From assembly GCF_042677005.1 (NCBI RefSeq), contig NZ_JBHTIF010000006.1, positions 57,070-121,069 on the forward strand: DNA of 64,000 nucleotides, read 5' to 3'. Positions 8,478 through 16,771 of this stretch are shown here, piece after piece (positions within the stretch are counted from its first letter, which is position 1; each line of letters begins with the position of its first letter). A program made the position numbers and the translations under genes. The notes beneath the pieces were generated by a model. It was given only the letters and a program-made list of their open reading frames with translations, did not search any database and was not told where the DNA came from. Source of the DNA: Lysobacter_I brunescens (lineage in GTDB: Bacteria > Pseudomonadota > Gammaproteobacteria > Xanthomonadales > Xanthomonadaceae).

Positions 8478-9323
8478 TTACGCCACTGCCGTCGCGCTGC
8501 GCCTGTCCTGCTCGACCCGCGCGTAGAAATCGAGGATCGTCTCGAAATAGCGGCCGCGATGCTTCTTGTGGCCTTCCAGGTGCCTGCATCCCTCGAACGC
8601 GAACGTCTGCATGTTCTGGCACTGCCGCGCGAGCGACTGCACGCTGTCGACCGGGATATAGCGGTCGTCGAGACCGTGGAGGTAGGCGATCGGCAGGCCG
8701 CGCACATGGCGCAGCGACGCATCGATCGCGCACGTGCCGGTCGGCACCGCCAGTCGGCTGCCGCTGATCCAGTGCATGGCGTGACGCAGCATGCCCCGGG
8801 TGAAATAGCTGCGCACCGTCACCGGCACGCTGTCGAGTACGGCCGATGCGAACGGACTGGCGTCGCGCGCAAGCGCATGCGACAAGTGATAACCACCGAA
8901 GGAGCAGCCGAGAAGATGGATCGGAAGTCCCTGGAAATCACGACTCACGCGTCGCGCGATCGACAGCACGTCGTCGGCGAAGGCATGGCCATCGATGGTG
9001 CTTCGCCCGAATCCCTTGAAGTTGAAGACCACCACGTGGTAGCCGTGGGCGAGCAGCTCGCTGTCGATCCGGTTCTCGAAGAAATAGTGCATCCCGTACT
9101 TCAGGAACGGATGGCACAGCATCACGACACCGCGCGGCTTCTGCGCCGAGGTCCGCAGGATCGCGCCCTCAAGCCGGCTCCCGTCCGTCCCCTGCTCGAC
9201 GAAGGCGTCCGCATGCGGCGGCAGGTCCTGCTTCCAGCCCTGGACATGGCGGAACATCACCCGGATGAAGAGCTTGGAGATGGCGACGCCGAGCGCCGAA
9301 GTCGAGTGGTCTGGAGTGCTCAT
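8478..9323 (-). CDS. Alpha/beta hydrolase (possible thioesterase)
   Basis: 281-residue alpha/beta hydrolase fold protein. The start at 9323 overlaps the stop of the upstream FAD oxidoreductase in an ATGA, which supports it over the open frame further upstream. The nucleophile elbow GCSFGG gives Ser141; an acidic residue in HGLDDRYIP and a histidine in CRHLEGHKKH are likely the rest of the triad. The oxyanion region LCHPFLKYGMHYFFENR lies near residue 70. In a cluster with a carrier protein it could release the finished acyl chain as a thioesterase; an esterase role is equally open from sequence. Confidence 0.8.
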   Translation of the reverse strand: MSTPDHSTSALGVAISKLFIRVMFRHVQGWKQDLPPHADAFVEQGTDGSRLEGAILRTSAQKPRGVVMLCHPFLKYGMHYFFENRIDSELLAHGYHVVVFNFKGFGRSTIDGHAFADDVLSIARRVSRDFQGLPIHLLGCSFGGYHLSHALARDASPFASAVLDSVPVTVRSYFTRGMLRHAMHWISGSRLAVPTGTCAIDASLRHVRGLPIAYLHGLDDRYIPVDSVQSLARQCQNMQTFAFEGCRHLEGHKKHRGRYFETILDFYARVEQDRRSATAVA

Positions 9324-10843
9324 GCCCGTTTCCATTGCCTGGCCTTCATCTCGGCATAGCCGAAGGCCGCTTCGTAGCTGGGTCCAGCGACCCATGCGCT
9401 GAGAAAGTGCACGCCAGCCACCGGAAATCCGTGGTGGAAGACGTGGCCCCTGAGATCGGTGCCCACCATGGCGCCGTACCCCGATCCATCGGTGTTGTTG
9501 GTGAATCGAACGTACGTATGCGGCGTCGCCACTTCGGTGTGCACCACGTGACCACGCAGGTCCGGCACGTGCGACAGCAGGCGCTCGACGAGCGCATCGC
9601 AGGCGCGCACCTTCTTCGCCCGGTACGCCGGCGTCCGGCGCTGCGGCCAATGCGCGATGCTGTCCAGCACGTTCAGGCAGACCACATGTCCGCCGTCCGG
9701 ATCCAGCGCATGGTAGTTGGTCACTTCCATCGGCGAGCAGCGCCAGAAGGCCTGTTCGGACTCGGCATCCGGGAAACCCGCGCGCTCGGCGGCGATGCGC
9801 AGGTCGCTTGAATCGCCGGGCATGTCCGCGAACAGCATGGACTCGGTATGCGGCAAGCCCAGTTCGCCCGGTGCGCGGTCGGTGACCAGATACACGGTCG
9901 TCGTCGAACGCGCCGGCTTGAGCGCGGCGAGCTTCTCGACGGTCTGGCCGAGGTCGACATCCTCGGCGAAGAGGTTGCGCACCGCATAATGCGGCGACGC
10001 ATTGATGTAGACCTGATCGGCATGGAACGTGCCGCGATTGGTGCGCACGCCGCGCGTGCGACCATCCTCGCCGGTGAGCACCGCCTCGACGCGCGTGCCG
10101 AGCATCAGCCTGCCGCCGGCATCCACCACCCGCTGCGCCAGCAGGTTGGACAGCCGCTGCGACGCACCGGTCACATAGGCATTGCCCCGGTTGAGCGTGG
10201 CGTAGACCACGTGCAGGTAGTAGAGGTAGCCGAGGTCTTCCGGATAGCCGCCGACATAGATCCCGGGCGCCGCCAGGATCTCGATCAGGTACGGATCGTC
10301 GAAGAGTTCGCGCAGGGCCTCGCGCACGGTCTTGTGCTTGAAGTTTCGATGCGCGTAGCGCAGCTGCGCCATGTCCGGCTCGAAACTGCCGTCGAGCATC
10401 TGGAACTGGTAGTAGCCGTTGCGCCCATGGGTGCGCACCTGTTCGAAGAAGGTCGCGATCCCCTCGGCCTGGTGCGGGAAGCGCGACAGCAACAGAGCTT
10501 CGGCTTCGTCGGCATCGTTCGGCAGGGCCATCGCTTCGCCAGCGTGGTACGCGCAGAAGTAGTCGTCCGGATAGACCAGGCCCAGGGATTCCCCCAGCCC
10601 GAGGTCGCGGAGGATGCGGATGAGATTGCCACCTTCGTTCATGCCGCTGAGCTTGTGCAGGCTACAGTCGAACGTCGCATCGACGCGCGCACGGGCGAAC
10701 GTCGTGGCGTATCCGCCCGCGACGATGTGCTTGTCGATCAGCAACAGCCGCAGGCCCGGATGCCGTTGCACCAGCATGGCCGCACAGGCCAGGCTGGTGA
10801 TCCCGGCGCCGACGAAAATGGCGTCCCAGCGCTCCTCGCTCAT
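9320..10843 (-). CDS. CrtI/CrtISO-like FAD-dependent oxidoreductase 3
   Basis: 507-residue flavoprotein beginning MSEERWDAIFVGAGITSLAC, with the GxGxxS variant of the FAD Rossmann motif. LIDKHIVAGGYATTFARAR follows as in other CrtI-like enzymes, and the C-terminal GVHFLSAWVAGPSYEAAFGY is a weaker version of the usual second FAD contact (the glycine-rich GxG is degenerate). The ATG at 10843 overlaps the stop of the diiron oxygenase gene by one base. Tight coupling to that oxygenase suggests they act on the same intermediate. Substrate unknown. Confidence 0.85.
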   Translation of the reverse strand: MSEERWDAIFVGAGITSLACAAMLVQRHPGLRLLLIDKHIVAGGYATTFARARVDATFDCSLHKLSGMNEGGNLIRILRDLGLGESLGLVYPDDYFCAYHAGEAMALPNDADEAEALLLSRFPHQAEGIATFFEQVRTHGRNGYYQFQMLDGSFEPDMAQLRYAHRNFKHKTVREALRELFDDPYLIEILAAPGIYVGGYPEDLGYLYYLHVVYATLNRGNAYVTGASQRLSNLLAQRVVDAGGRLMLGTRVEAVLTGEDGRTRGVRTNRGTFHADQVYINASPHYAVRNLFAEDVDLGQTVEKLAALKPARSTTTVYLVTDRAPGELGLPHTESMLFADMPGDSSDLRIAAERAGFPDAESEQAFWRCSPMEVTNYHALDPDGGHVVCLNVLDSIAHWPQRRTPAYRAKKVRACDALVERLLSHVPDLRGHVVHTEVATPHTYVRFTNNTDGSGYGAMVGTDLRGHVFHHGFPVAGVHFLSAWVAGPSYEAAFGYAEMKARQWKRA

Positions 10844-11733
10844 CAGCGCAGCTTCAGCTTGTCGACCCAGGCGTAGATTTCGGCGAAGCGCTTTTCGTTG
10901 AGCCGGGCATTGTGCTCGGAACGCCACACCTGCTCGATCTTGTCCATCTCGTTCGGCTGGATCGGGAAGGCGAACGAGGTGTGCAGCGCGACTTCAGGGT
11001 TGTAGGTGAACATGTCGATCAGGCGCGGGAAGATACGGCGCGACATCGCGCGCACCTGCTCGGCCTCCTCCTCGCTGGCGTTCTCGAAGAAGGATTCGCT
11101 GATCCATCGACCGAAGGCGATATGACGCGCCTCGTCGTAGTGATGCTCGCGGAACATGGTGCGGGTCATCGGCTCGACGCCCTCGCCCTGCGAGGTATGC
11201 ATCGCGCTCATCTCCGCCACCCACTCGATCAGCAGCGTGAACAGCACGCCCACGGCCGGCGGCATCTTCGGGAGGGTCTCGGTCAACAGTTCGTACAGCC
11301 CGACGGGCGGCGCGAACATCTTCAGGCCGGCCTTGTCCATGAAGCGCTTGAACGTGAGCGTGTGCACGATCTCCTCCTTCGAGAAGACCATCAGGTATTC
11401 CTGCAGTTCCGGCGAAATCCGGTCGTGAAACTTCGTGACGTAGCCCATGTACAGCGGCGGGATCGTCTGTTCCAGCCAGATGAACATCGAGATGTCGCGC
11501 GCGGTCTCGATCCACGCCAGTTCCCGCTGCTGGTCTGCGGTGAGCGCGTCGAAGTACGGGGTGCCCTTGATCCAGATGTGCTCGGGATCCTTGGGGAAAA
11601 GGCTGCGGTCGATGTCCTGATCCCACGGCAGCACCGTGGCATGGTCCATCGTGCGCTGATGCGAAGTCTGGCTCAGGTTCCTGACCTTCTCGACCCTCGA
11701 TTCAGCAATGGTGAGCACGCTCGTGGCCTGCAT
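10843..11733 (-). CDS. AurF-type non-haem diiron oxygenase
   Basis: 296-residue protein of the AurF (p-aminobenzoate N-oxygenase) family. All seven metal ligands of AurF have counterparts in the same order: Glu88, Glu121 and His124 (EEIVH), Glu174 (EWVAE), and His197, Glu201 and His204 in the HxxxExxH motif of REHHYDEARH. Such enzymes use oxygen and two electrons to N-oxygenate amines or hydroxylate or desaturate carbon chains. The acyl carrier protein gene lies 52 bp downstream of the MaoC gene and just upstream of this one, and ferredoxin and reductase genes are in the cluster to supply electrons. A carrier-bound acyl substrate is plausible but unproven; no amine-forming gene is nearby. Confidence 0.85.
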   Translation of the reverse strand: MQATSVLTIAESRVEKVRNLSQTSHQRTMDHATVLPWDQDIDRSLFPKDPEHIWIKGTPYFDALTADQQRELAWIETARDISMFIWLEQTIPPLYMGYVTKFHDRISPELQEYLMVFSKEEIVHTLTFKRFMDKAGLKMFAPPVGLYELLTETLPKMPPAVGVLFTLLIEWVAEMSAMHTSQGEGVEPMTRTMFREHHYDEARHIAFGRWISESFFENASEEEAEQVRAMSRRIFPRLIDMFTYNPEVALHTSFAFPIQPNEMDKIEQVWRSEHNARLNEKRFAEIYAWVDKLKLR

Positions 11734-11785
11734 GACATTTCTTCCTTGCGTTGCGGTTCGTGGGATGGCAGTCGACGCGGCGCGA

Positions 11786-12052
11786 TCAGGCCGGCACCGC
11801 GTCCGCTTCCTTGATTTCGACGACGTATTCGCAGAGCTGGCGCAGGGTCGCGATCGCGCGGTTCGCGAAGGCCTGCGGATCCAGCGCGACGCCGACCTTC
11901 TTCTTGACCACCAGCTGCAGCTCGACGAAGTCCAGGCTGTCCAGCGCCAGCGACTCGATCGTGGTGTCCAGGGTCACGCCATCCTCGTCGACGTCCTTCA
12001 GTTCGAGGATCAGGTCGCTGACCACCTGGAACACATTCTCAACATTACTCAT
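11786..12052 (-). CDS. Acyl carrier protein
   Basis: 88-residue carrier protein. Ser39 in LALDSLDFVEL is the phosphopantetheine attachment site (DSL motif), and the small acidic helical fold and length fit ACPs. It differs from the housekeeping AcpP, whose usual location with fabD and fabF is not here. Its ATG overlaps the stop of the MaoC gene in an ATGA. It would tether the growing or modified acyl chain for the ketosynthase, hydratase, reductase and oxidases of this cluster. No phosphopantetheinyl transferase or acyltransferase gene is seen in the cluster, so these would come from elsewhere. Confidence 0.92.
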   Translation of the reverse strand: MSNVENVFQVVSDLILELKDVDEDGVTLDTTIESLALDSLDFVELQLVVKKKVGVALDPQAFANRAIATLRQLCEYVVEIKEADAVPA

Positions 12053-12849
12053 GGCTTGTCGTCCTCAATGGTTTGGAGTTTCTTCACCATCAGCCCGAGG
12101 GTGATGGTCATGACATGGCGATCCTGCACGTGGACGCCGAGGTCCAGCGTGCCGACGGCTTCGCCGGGACTTTCGATCAGGTCGATGTTGTCGACCTGGT
12201 AATGGATCGATGGCGGCAGGTCGCCCAGGGCGTGCAGCGAGCCGCAGAAGGCGATCTGGTGGCTGGTCTGGACCAGCAGGTGCGAAGTCAGCGACTCGAT
12301 GCGCTCCAGTCGCTGCTCCAGACGAAGCTCGGGTCCCAGCCGATCGAAGACTTCGCCGATCCGGTTGCGGATGAAGTCGCCGAACACCATCGCATCGAGA
12401 GCGACCCAGTCGTCGTAGCCTTCGCCCAGCCCGCTGCGGAAACCCTGCAGCCAGGCATCGACCTCTTCGGCCGGAAGCGCATGACGTTCCGCATCCGACG
12501 ACCAGTCCGGAGGATCGACGCGGCGCACATTGCCGATGACGTGGTCCGCGGCGCCGGTTTCCGGCACCAGCTTGAAGGTCACGCGCCCATTGCGATCGCT
12601 GACCGACAGCGCCACCGGAGCGTCGCGCAGCACCGGCGCCTTCAGCAGCGCCTTGAACTGCACCCAGCCCTCGCCCGAGGCGCTGCGGCCGAGGCGCTGC
12701 TTGATCGGCAGCAGGGCCAGCATGCCGTGCACGACGACATCGGCCGCATCCATCCGGCGCGCAGCGTCGCGGTCGAAATGGATCGGGTTGCGGTCTCCGG
12801 ACAGGACAGCCCAGGCCTCGATGTCGTCGGCGTCGAACTGCATCTGCAT
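12049..12849 (-). CDS. MaoC-like (R)-hydratase/dehydratase
   Basis: 266-residue hot-dog fold protein. The N-terminal LSGDRNPIHFDRDAA holds the hydratase catalytic pair Asp19 and His24, followed by VVVHGMLALLP, as in MaoC and PhaJ enzymes. The rest of the protein (residues 130-266) may form a second, degenerate hot-dog unit. The start (MQMQFDADD) is two bases after the stop of the ketosynthase gene. It would dehydrate a 3-hydroxyacyl-ACP to the enoyl form. With no enoyl reductase gene in the cluster, the double bonds could be kept, which would suit a polyene product (inference). Confidence 0.85.
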   Translation of the reverse strand: MQMQFDADDIEAWAVLSGDRNPIHFDRDAARRMDAADVVVHGMLALLPIKQRLGRSASGEGWVQFKALLKAPVLRDAPVALSVSDRNGRVTFKLVPETGAADHVIGNVRRVDPPDWSSDAERHALPAEEVDAWLQGFRSGLGEGYDDWVALDAMVFGDFIRNRIGEVFDRLGPELRLEQRLERIESLTSHLLVQTSHQIAFCGSLHALGDLPPSIHYQVDNIDLIESPGEAVGTLDLGVHVQDRHVMTITLGLMVKKLQTIEDDKP

Positions 12850-12851
12850 GG

Positions 12852-14120
12852 TCAGTTCGCCCGGCGGATCATCACGCCCGCATTCGCGCCGCCGAAGCCG
12901 AAGCTCAGGTTCAGCACATTGTCGAGGCGCTGGTCCTGGAGATGCACGTTCGGCACGTAGTTCAGGTCGCAATCGGGGTCGGCCTCGTCCATGTGGATGG
13001 TGGCCGGCACCACGCCATGCTCGATCGCCTTCAGGCAGAACACCGCCTCAAGCGAACCGGCGGCGCCGATGAGGTGCCCGGTGTAGGACTTCGTGCTGGA
13101 CATCGGGATGCCGTAGGCGGCATCGCCCAGGGCTTCCTTCACGGCATTGGTCTCGTTGACGTCGTTGAGCGGCGTCGAGGTGCCGTGCAGGTTGATGTAG
13201 TCGATGTTCTCCGCCGCCACGTCGGCCTGGCTGCAGACCTCGCGGATCACGCGCACGCGCGCCTGCATGTCGTCCGCCGGAGCCGTCATGTCGTAGGCGT
13301 CGGAATAGTTGGCGTAGCCGGTGATCTCGCCGAGGATCCGCGCGCCTCGCGCGCGGGCCACTTCATAGTCCTCCAGGCAGAGGACGGCTGCGCCTTCCGA
13401 CAGCACGAATCCGCTGCGCCCCTTGCTGAAGGGACAGCAGGCCCGGCGCACCTCGTCCTGCTCCTTGCTCAGCGCCTGCATCACATCCACCGACCAGACG
13501 TTGAACTGCTCCTTGAGCGACTCGCTGCCGCCTGCGAGCATGATCTTCGCGCGGCCGCTGCGGATCGCCTCGTACGCCTCGCCGATCGCGATCGTCCCGG
13601 TGGCGCAGGCAGCCACCGGACTGTTCTGCACGCCACGGAAATTCCAGTTCATGGTGATGCCGGCCGTGGCCGCGTTGCACATCGACATGACGGTCGCGAA
13701 CGAAGTGGTGATGCCGTGCTCGCGGTACTCGTTGTTGTTGCTGTTCGCGGTGTCGAGGCCGCCCCAGCCGGTACCGAGGATCACCCCGCGATCGAACGGG
13801 GAAACGACATCGTCGAGTCGCGTGTCGCCGAATGCCATCCGGATCGCTTCGTCCGCCGCCACCAGGCTGTACTTGGCGAACAGCGGCAGCATCTTCGAGA
13901 TCTTCTTCGAGAACGGGCGCATCGCATCACGACCGAAGTCGTCGATGAATCCGAAATACCGCGCATGGATGCTGGCGTCGTCGAAATCGTATTTCCGGTA
14001 GCCGACGCGGTAATTCATGATGCCATCCCAGATGGCGTCGGCGTTCTGTCCGAGCGAGCTGATCGCACCGTAGCCCGTCACGACGACGCGGCGGGGCGAG
14101 TTGGAAACGGGCATGTCCAT
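12852..14120 (-). CDS. FabF-like 3-oxoacyl-[ACP] synthase (ketosynthase)
   Basis: 422-residue condensing enzyme of the KAS II type. The ATG at 14120 has AAGGAAG 5 bases before it. Catalytic residues are in place: Cys172 (VAACATG), His312 (NLHGTSTPLND), Lys344 and His349 (STKSYTGHLIGAAG); the C-terminal NLSFGFGGANAGV is also typical. It is therefore an active condensing enzyme rather than a chain-length factor. It stands alone, with no second ketosynthase subunit, malonyl transferase or initiating KAS III, so the cluster probably borrows starter and extender units from primary fatty acid synthesis. First of a run of overlapping genes. Confidence 0.92.
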   Translation of the reverse strand: MDMPVSNSPRRVVVTGYGAISSLGQNADAIWDGIMNYRVGYRKYDFDDASIHARYFGFIDDFGRDAMRPFSKKISKMLPLFAKYSLVAADEAIRMAFGDTRLDDVVSPFDRGVILGTGWGGLDTANSNNNEYREHGITTSFATVMSMCNAATAGITMNWNFRGVQNSPVAACATGTIAIGEAYEAIRSGRAKIMLAGGSESLKEQFNVWSVDVMQALSKEQDEVRRACCPFSKGRSGFVLSEGAAVLCLEDYEVARARGARILGEITGYANYSDAYDMTAPADDMQARVRVIREVCSQADVAAENIDYINLHGTSTPLNDVNETNAVKEALGDAAYGIPMSSTKSYTGHLIGAAGSLEAVFCLKAIEHGVVPATIHMDEADPDCDLNYVPNVHLQDQRLDNVLNLSFGFGGANAGVMIRRAN

Positions 14121-14372
14121 GGTCTTCCTTGATCTTCCTGTCCTGCGATCCAGCGTTGCGTCACGCCGGAACGATCCGGGCGACATGAATGAATGGCCTT
14201 GCCGACCTCTCGGCTCAGCGATAGAACAACCCGGCAGCGAGTCCGGGGCGGCCGCGATGACGGCGCGGAGCAAGATCATCCGCTGCGTTCAATGCGACAC
14301 AGGCAATGCGTCTGGACACCGGCCCGATGAATCATCGGGCAACCGTTCCGGCAATCGTTGTTCCGGAATCGG

Positions 14373-15149
14373 TCACTTCTCCGCGAATGCGCGCTCGACG
14401 ACATAGTCGCCGAGCTGGCCGAGTCCCGGCGAGATCGAGAACCCGCGGGCATCGAGCAGAGCCCGCAGGTCCGAAAGCATTTCGGGACCACCACAGATCA
14501 TGGCGCGATCGGTGTCCGGGGAAAGCGGCGGCAAGCCGAGGTCTTCGAACAACTTTCCGCTTTCGATCAGCTGCGTGATCCGTCCCTGGTGGACGAACGG
14601 CTCGCGCGTGACGGCGGGGTAGTACAACAGCTTGTTGCGCACGTCTTCGCCGAAGAATTCGTGCTGCGGCAACTCGTTCTCGATGTAATCCCGGTAGGCC
14701 AGATCACTGATCCTGCGCACGCCGTGCACCAGCACCACCTTCTCGAAGGCCGCATACGTCTCCGGCTCGCGGATGAGGCTCATGAAAGGCGCCAGCCCCG
14801 TCCCGGTAGACAGCAGGTAAAGCACGCGCCCCGGCCGCAGATCGGACAACACCAGCGTACCTGTGGGCTTGTTGCTGACGAGGATGCGATCGCCCGGCTG
14901 CAGGTGCTGCAGGCGCGATGTCAGTGGGCCACCGGGCACCTTGATGCTGAAGAATTCGAGGTGTTCCTCATGATTCGGACTCACCAGACTGTAGGCCCGC
15001 AACAACGGACGACCTTCCGTTTCGAGCCCGATCATCACGAAGTGTCCGTTCTCGAAACGGAACGTCGGGGATCGCGTCGTGGTGAAGCTGAACAGACTCT
15101 CGTTCCAGTGATGGACGCTGCGGACTTCTTCTTCCCTGATCGCCGCCAT
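14373..15149 (-). CDS. Ferredoxin-NADP reductase
   Basis: 258-residue flavoprotein that moves electrons between NADPH and ferredoxin. RAYSLVSPN (near residue 51) is the FAD-binding motif, STGTGLAPFMSL (near 115) the NADP-binding one, MICGGPEML lies near 215, and the protein ends YVVERAFAEK, the C-terminal form of bacterial Fpr-type reductases. A 252 bp gap separates it from the ketosynthase gene, so it may have its own transcript. It most likely feeds the ferredoxin and so the diiron oxygenase of this cluster. A general redox role cannot be excluded. Confidence 0.93.
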   Translation of the reverse strand: MAAIREEEVRSVHHWNESLFSFTTTRSPTFRFENGHFVMIGLETEGRPLLRAYSLVSPNHEEHLEFFSIKVPGGPLTSRLQHLQPGDRILVSNKPTGTLVLSDLRPGRVLYLLSTGTGLAPFMSLIREPETYAAFEKVVLVHGVRRISDLAYRDYIENELPQHEFFGEDVRNKLLYYPAVTREPFVHQGRITQLIESGKLFEDLGLPPLSPDTDRAMICGGPEMLSDLRALLDARGFSISPGLGQLGDYVVERAFAEK

Positions 15150-16179
15150 GTCAACGACGCTCGATCATGAGATCCGCATCACATCGATGCAGGCCACGCC
15201 AGGGCATGTGCTGCGCATCCGCACGAACGACGAAAACGTCCGCACGCAACAGCTCTGCACTCTTGATTTCATCGGGGAACGCTGGCTTCGCAGCGCCCTT
15301 CACGCATTTCCATTGCATCCAATTGCTTCCAAGCAAATTTGATGAGCGGCGCACTCTATCAGAGCAATATTTCAAATACCACATCGAACGGCATGCGCCC
15401 GACAGCCGGTTCGACCTCACTACATCTGTGTATGCGCAAGCGCGCACACACATGTTGTGATGTTCGACGACACAAACTGTTACATACCTACGCGTATCCA
15501 TTCGATGCAACAGGATCGAATGCCCTCGCCATCATCCAACGCACATATGACATGTGTGCTCGTCTCACATTTCATCTCGCACGATCACACATCCTGCATG
15601 CACCACCACCCCGAAACGCATCAGGCATCGATCTTCGGCCATGAAATCGATGACATGCGACCAATGGCATGCAAACGGCTCCTTGTACTTGATGCAGCGC
15701 GACTCGATTCATGAGGTTCAGCGACTGTGATCTCAGCGTCTGCGAACGCAGGCATGCCGGTCTTTCAGATGCGCCTCACGGCGGAAGACCGACATGGCAT
15801 GAACGGGATGGCCATTGGAGTCCATCCATCTACGTACGGAACGCGCCGACGGCTCCGGGGCTTATCCGCTGCCAACGCACCCTGATCGGTTGCACTTCCG
15901 ACCTTGCACTCGCCATCCGTGCTGCCGCACTCATCCCGCGCGCGCGTTCGATGTGCGCCACCGGCGCTCGTGCTTGCCAGCCATGGTGTGCTTTCTCCCC
16001 CTGGACATGTCGCCATGGCCTCCGCATTGCAGATCACGGTGCGCATCTTGCAAGGCGCATGACAGATCGACGCTCCGGGCACGGATCCGCCTGCGCTCCG
16101 CACAGGCATGCATCTTGCGTCGACCATGTCGAAGACGGAGACACGCTCCGCTTCGACATCCCCCGCAATGGAGAACACC
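15150..16179. other. Long intergenic region with a low-GC patch
   Basis: No credible gene in about 1 kb between the divergent ferredoxin reductase and the pyridoxamine-oxidase-like gene. The open frames here lack family features and start signals. The stretch about 15320-15700 is clearly richer in A and T than its surroundings and has many ACA/TGTG words. One imperfect TGTG-N7-CACA site at 15555-15569 is one base too short for a standard CRP/Clp box. It probably holds promoters for both flanks. Confidence 0.5.
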
Positions 16180-16665
16180 ATGTCGCAAGCAGCTCTGGAA
16201 CAGGCACTGTGGAAAAGCATCAAGTCCGATCGCACCGTCATGCTCGGCATCCACGGGGCGGACGACGGCCACATGCGCCCGATGACCGCTCAGTTCGAAG
16301 CACCGGGATCCGACATCTGGTTCTTCACCTCCGCCGACAACCATCTGGTCGAACTTCTGCCTGACTCCGGCGCGGAAGGCGTCGCCACGTTCACGGCCAA
16401 GGATCACGGCATCTTCGCCACCCTGCATGGACGACTGCGGGTCGACACCGACCCCGCCATCGTCGACAGGCTCTGGAATCCCTTCGTCGCCGCATGGTAC
16501 GAGCACGGCAAGGACGACCCCACGCTGCGACTGCTGCGCTTCGAGCCCGCTCACGCACAGGTCTGGGAAAACGATTCGAGTTTCCTTGCCGGCGTGAAAC
16601 TGCTGCTCGGCATCGACCCCAAGCGCAGCTACGAGGACAAGGTCGCGCACCTCGACCTGCGCTGA
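16180..16665 (+). CDS. Pyridoxamine 5'-phosphate oxidase-like flavin protein (general stress protein 26 type)
   Basis: 161-residue protein with the split-barrel fold of flavin reductases and PNP oxidases. The ATG at 16180 (MSQAALEQALW) has GGAGA 5 bases upstream, better than the in-frame ATGs before it. The features SDRTVMLGIH, MRPMTAQFE, DIWFFTSADNHLVEL and FATLHGRLRVDTDPAIVDRLW are those of the general stress protein 26 group, which bind FMN or FAD. The exact reaction is unknown. It is followed 106 bp later by a hemerythrin gene, a common pairing of stress functions, and the two may be cotranscribed. Confidence 0.85.
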   Translation: MSQAALEQALWKSIKSDRTVMLGIHGADDGHMRPMTAQFEAPGSDIWFFTSADNHLVELLPDSGAEGVATFTAKDHGIFATLHGRLRVDTDPAIVDRLWNPFVAAWYEHGKDDPTLRLLRFEPAHAQVWENDSSFLAGVKLLLGIDPKRSYEDKVAHLDLR

Positions 16666-16771
16666 AGCCCGCGCGACCACACGCCCCCGCAGCCATTCCA
16701 TCCTCGACACCCCGCCCGACATCCCTTCCATGCGCGCATCGCGCACGCCCCCCCCACTCCGGAGATCCACC

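Noticed and set aside
15555..15569. Possible CRP/Clp site TGTG-N7-CACA
   Set aside because: CRP and Clp sites have eight bases between these words; here there are seven, so I do not call it.
15765..16274. Minus-strand frame of 169 codons in the low-GC gap
   Set aside because: No ribosome site, no family match, and it overlaps the start of the well-supported plus-strand gene at 16180.
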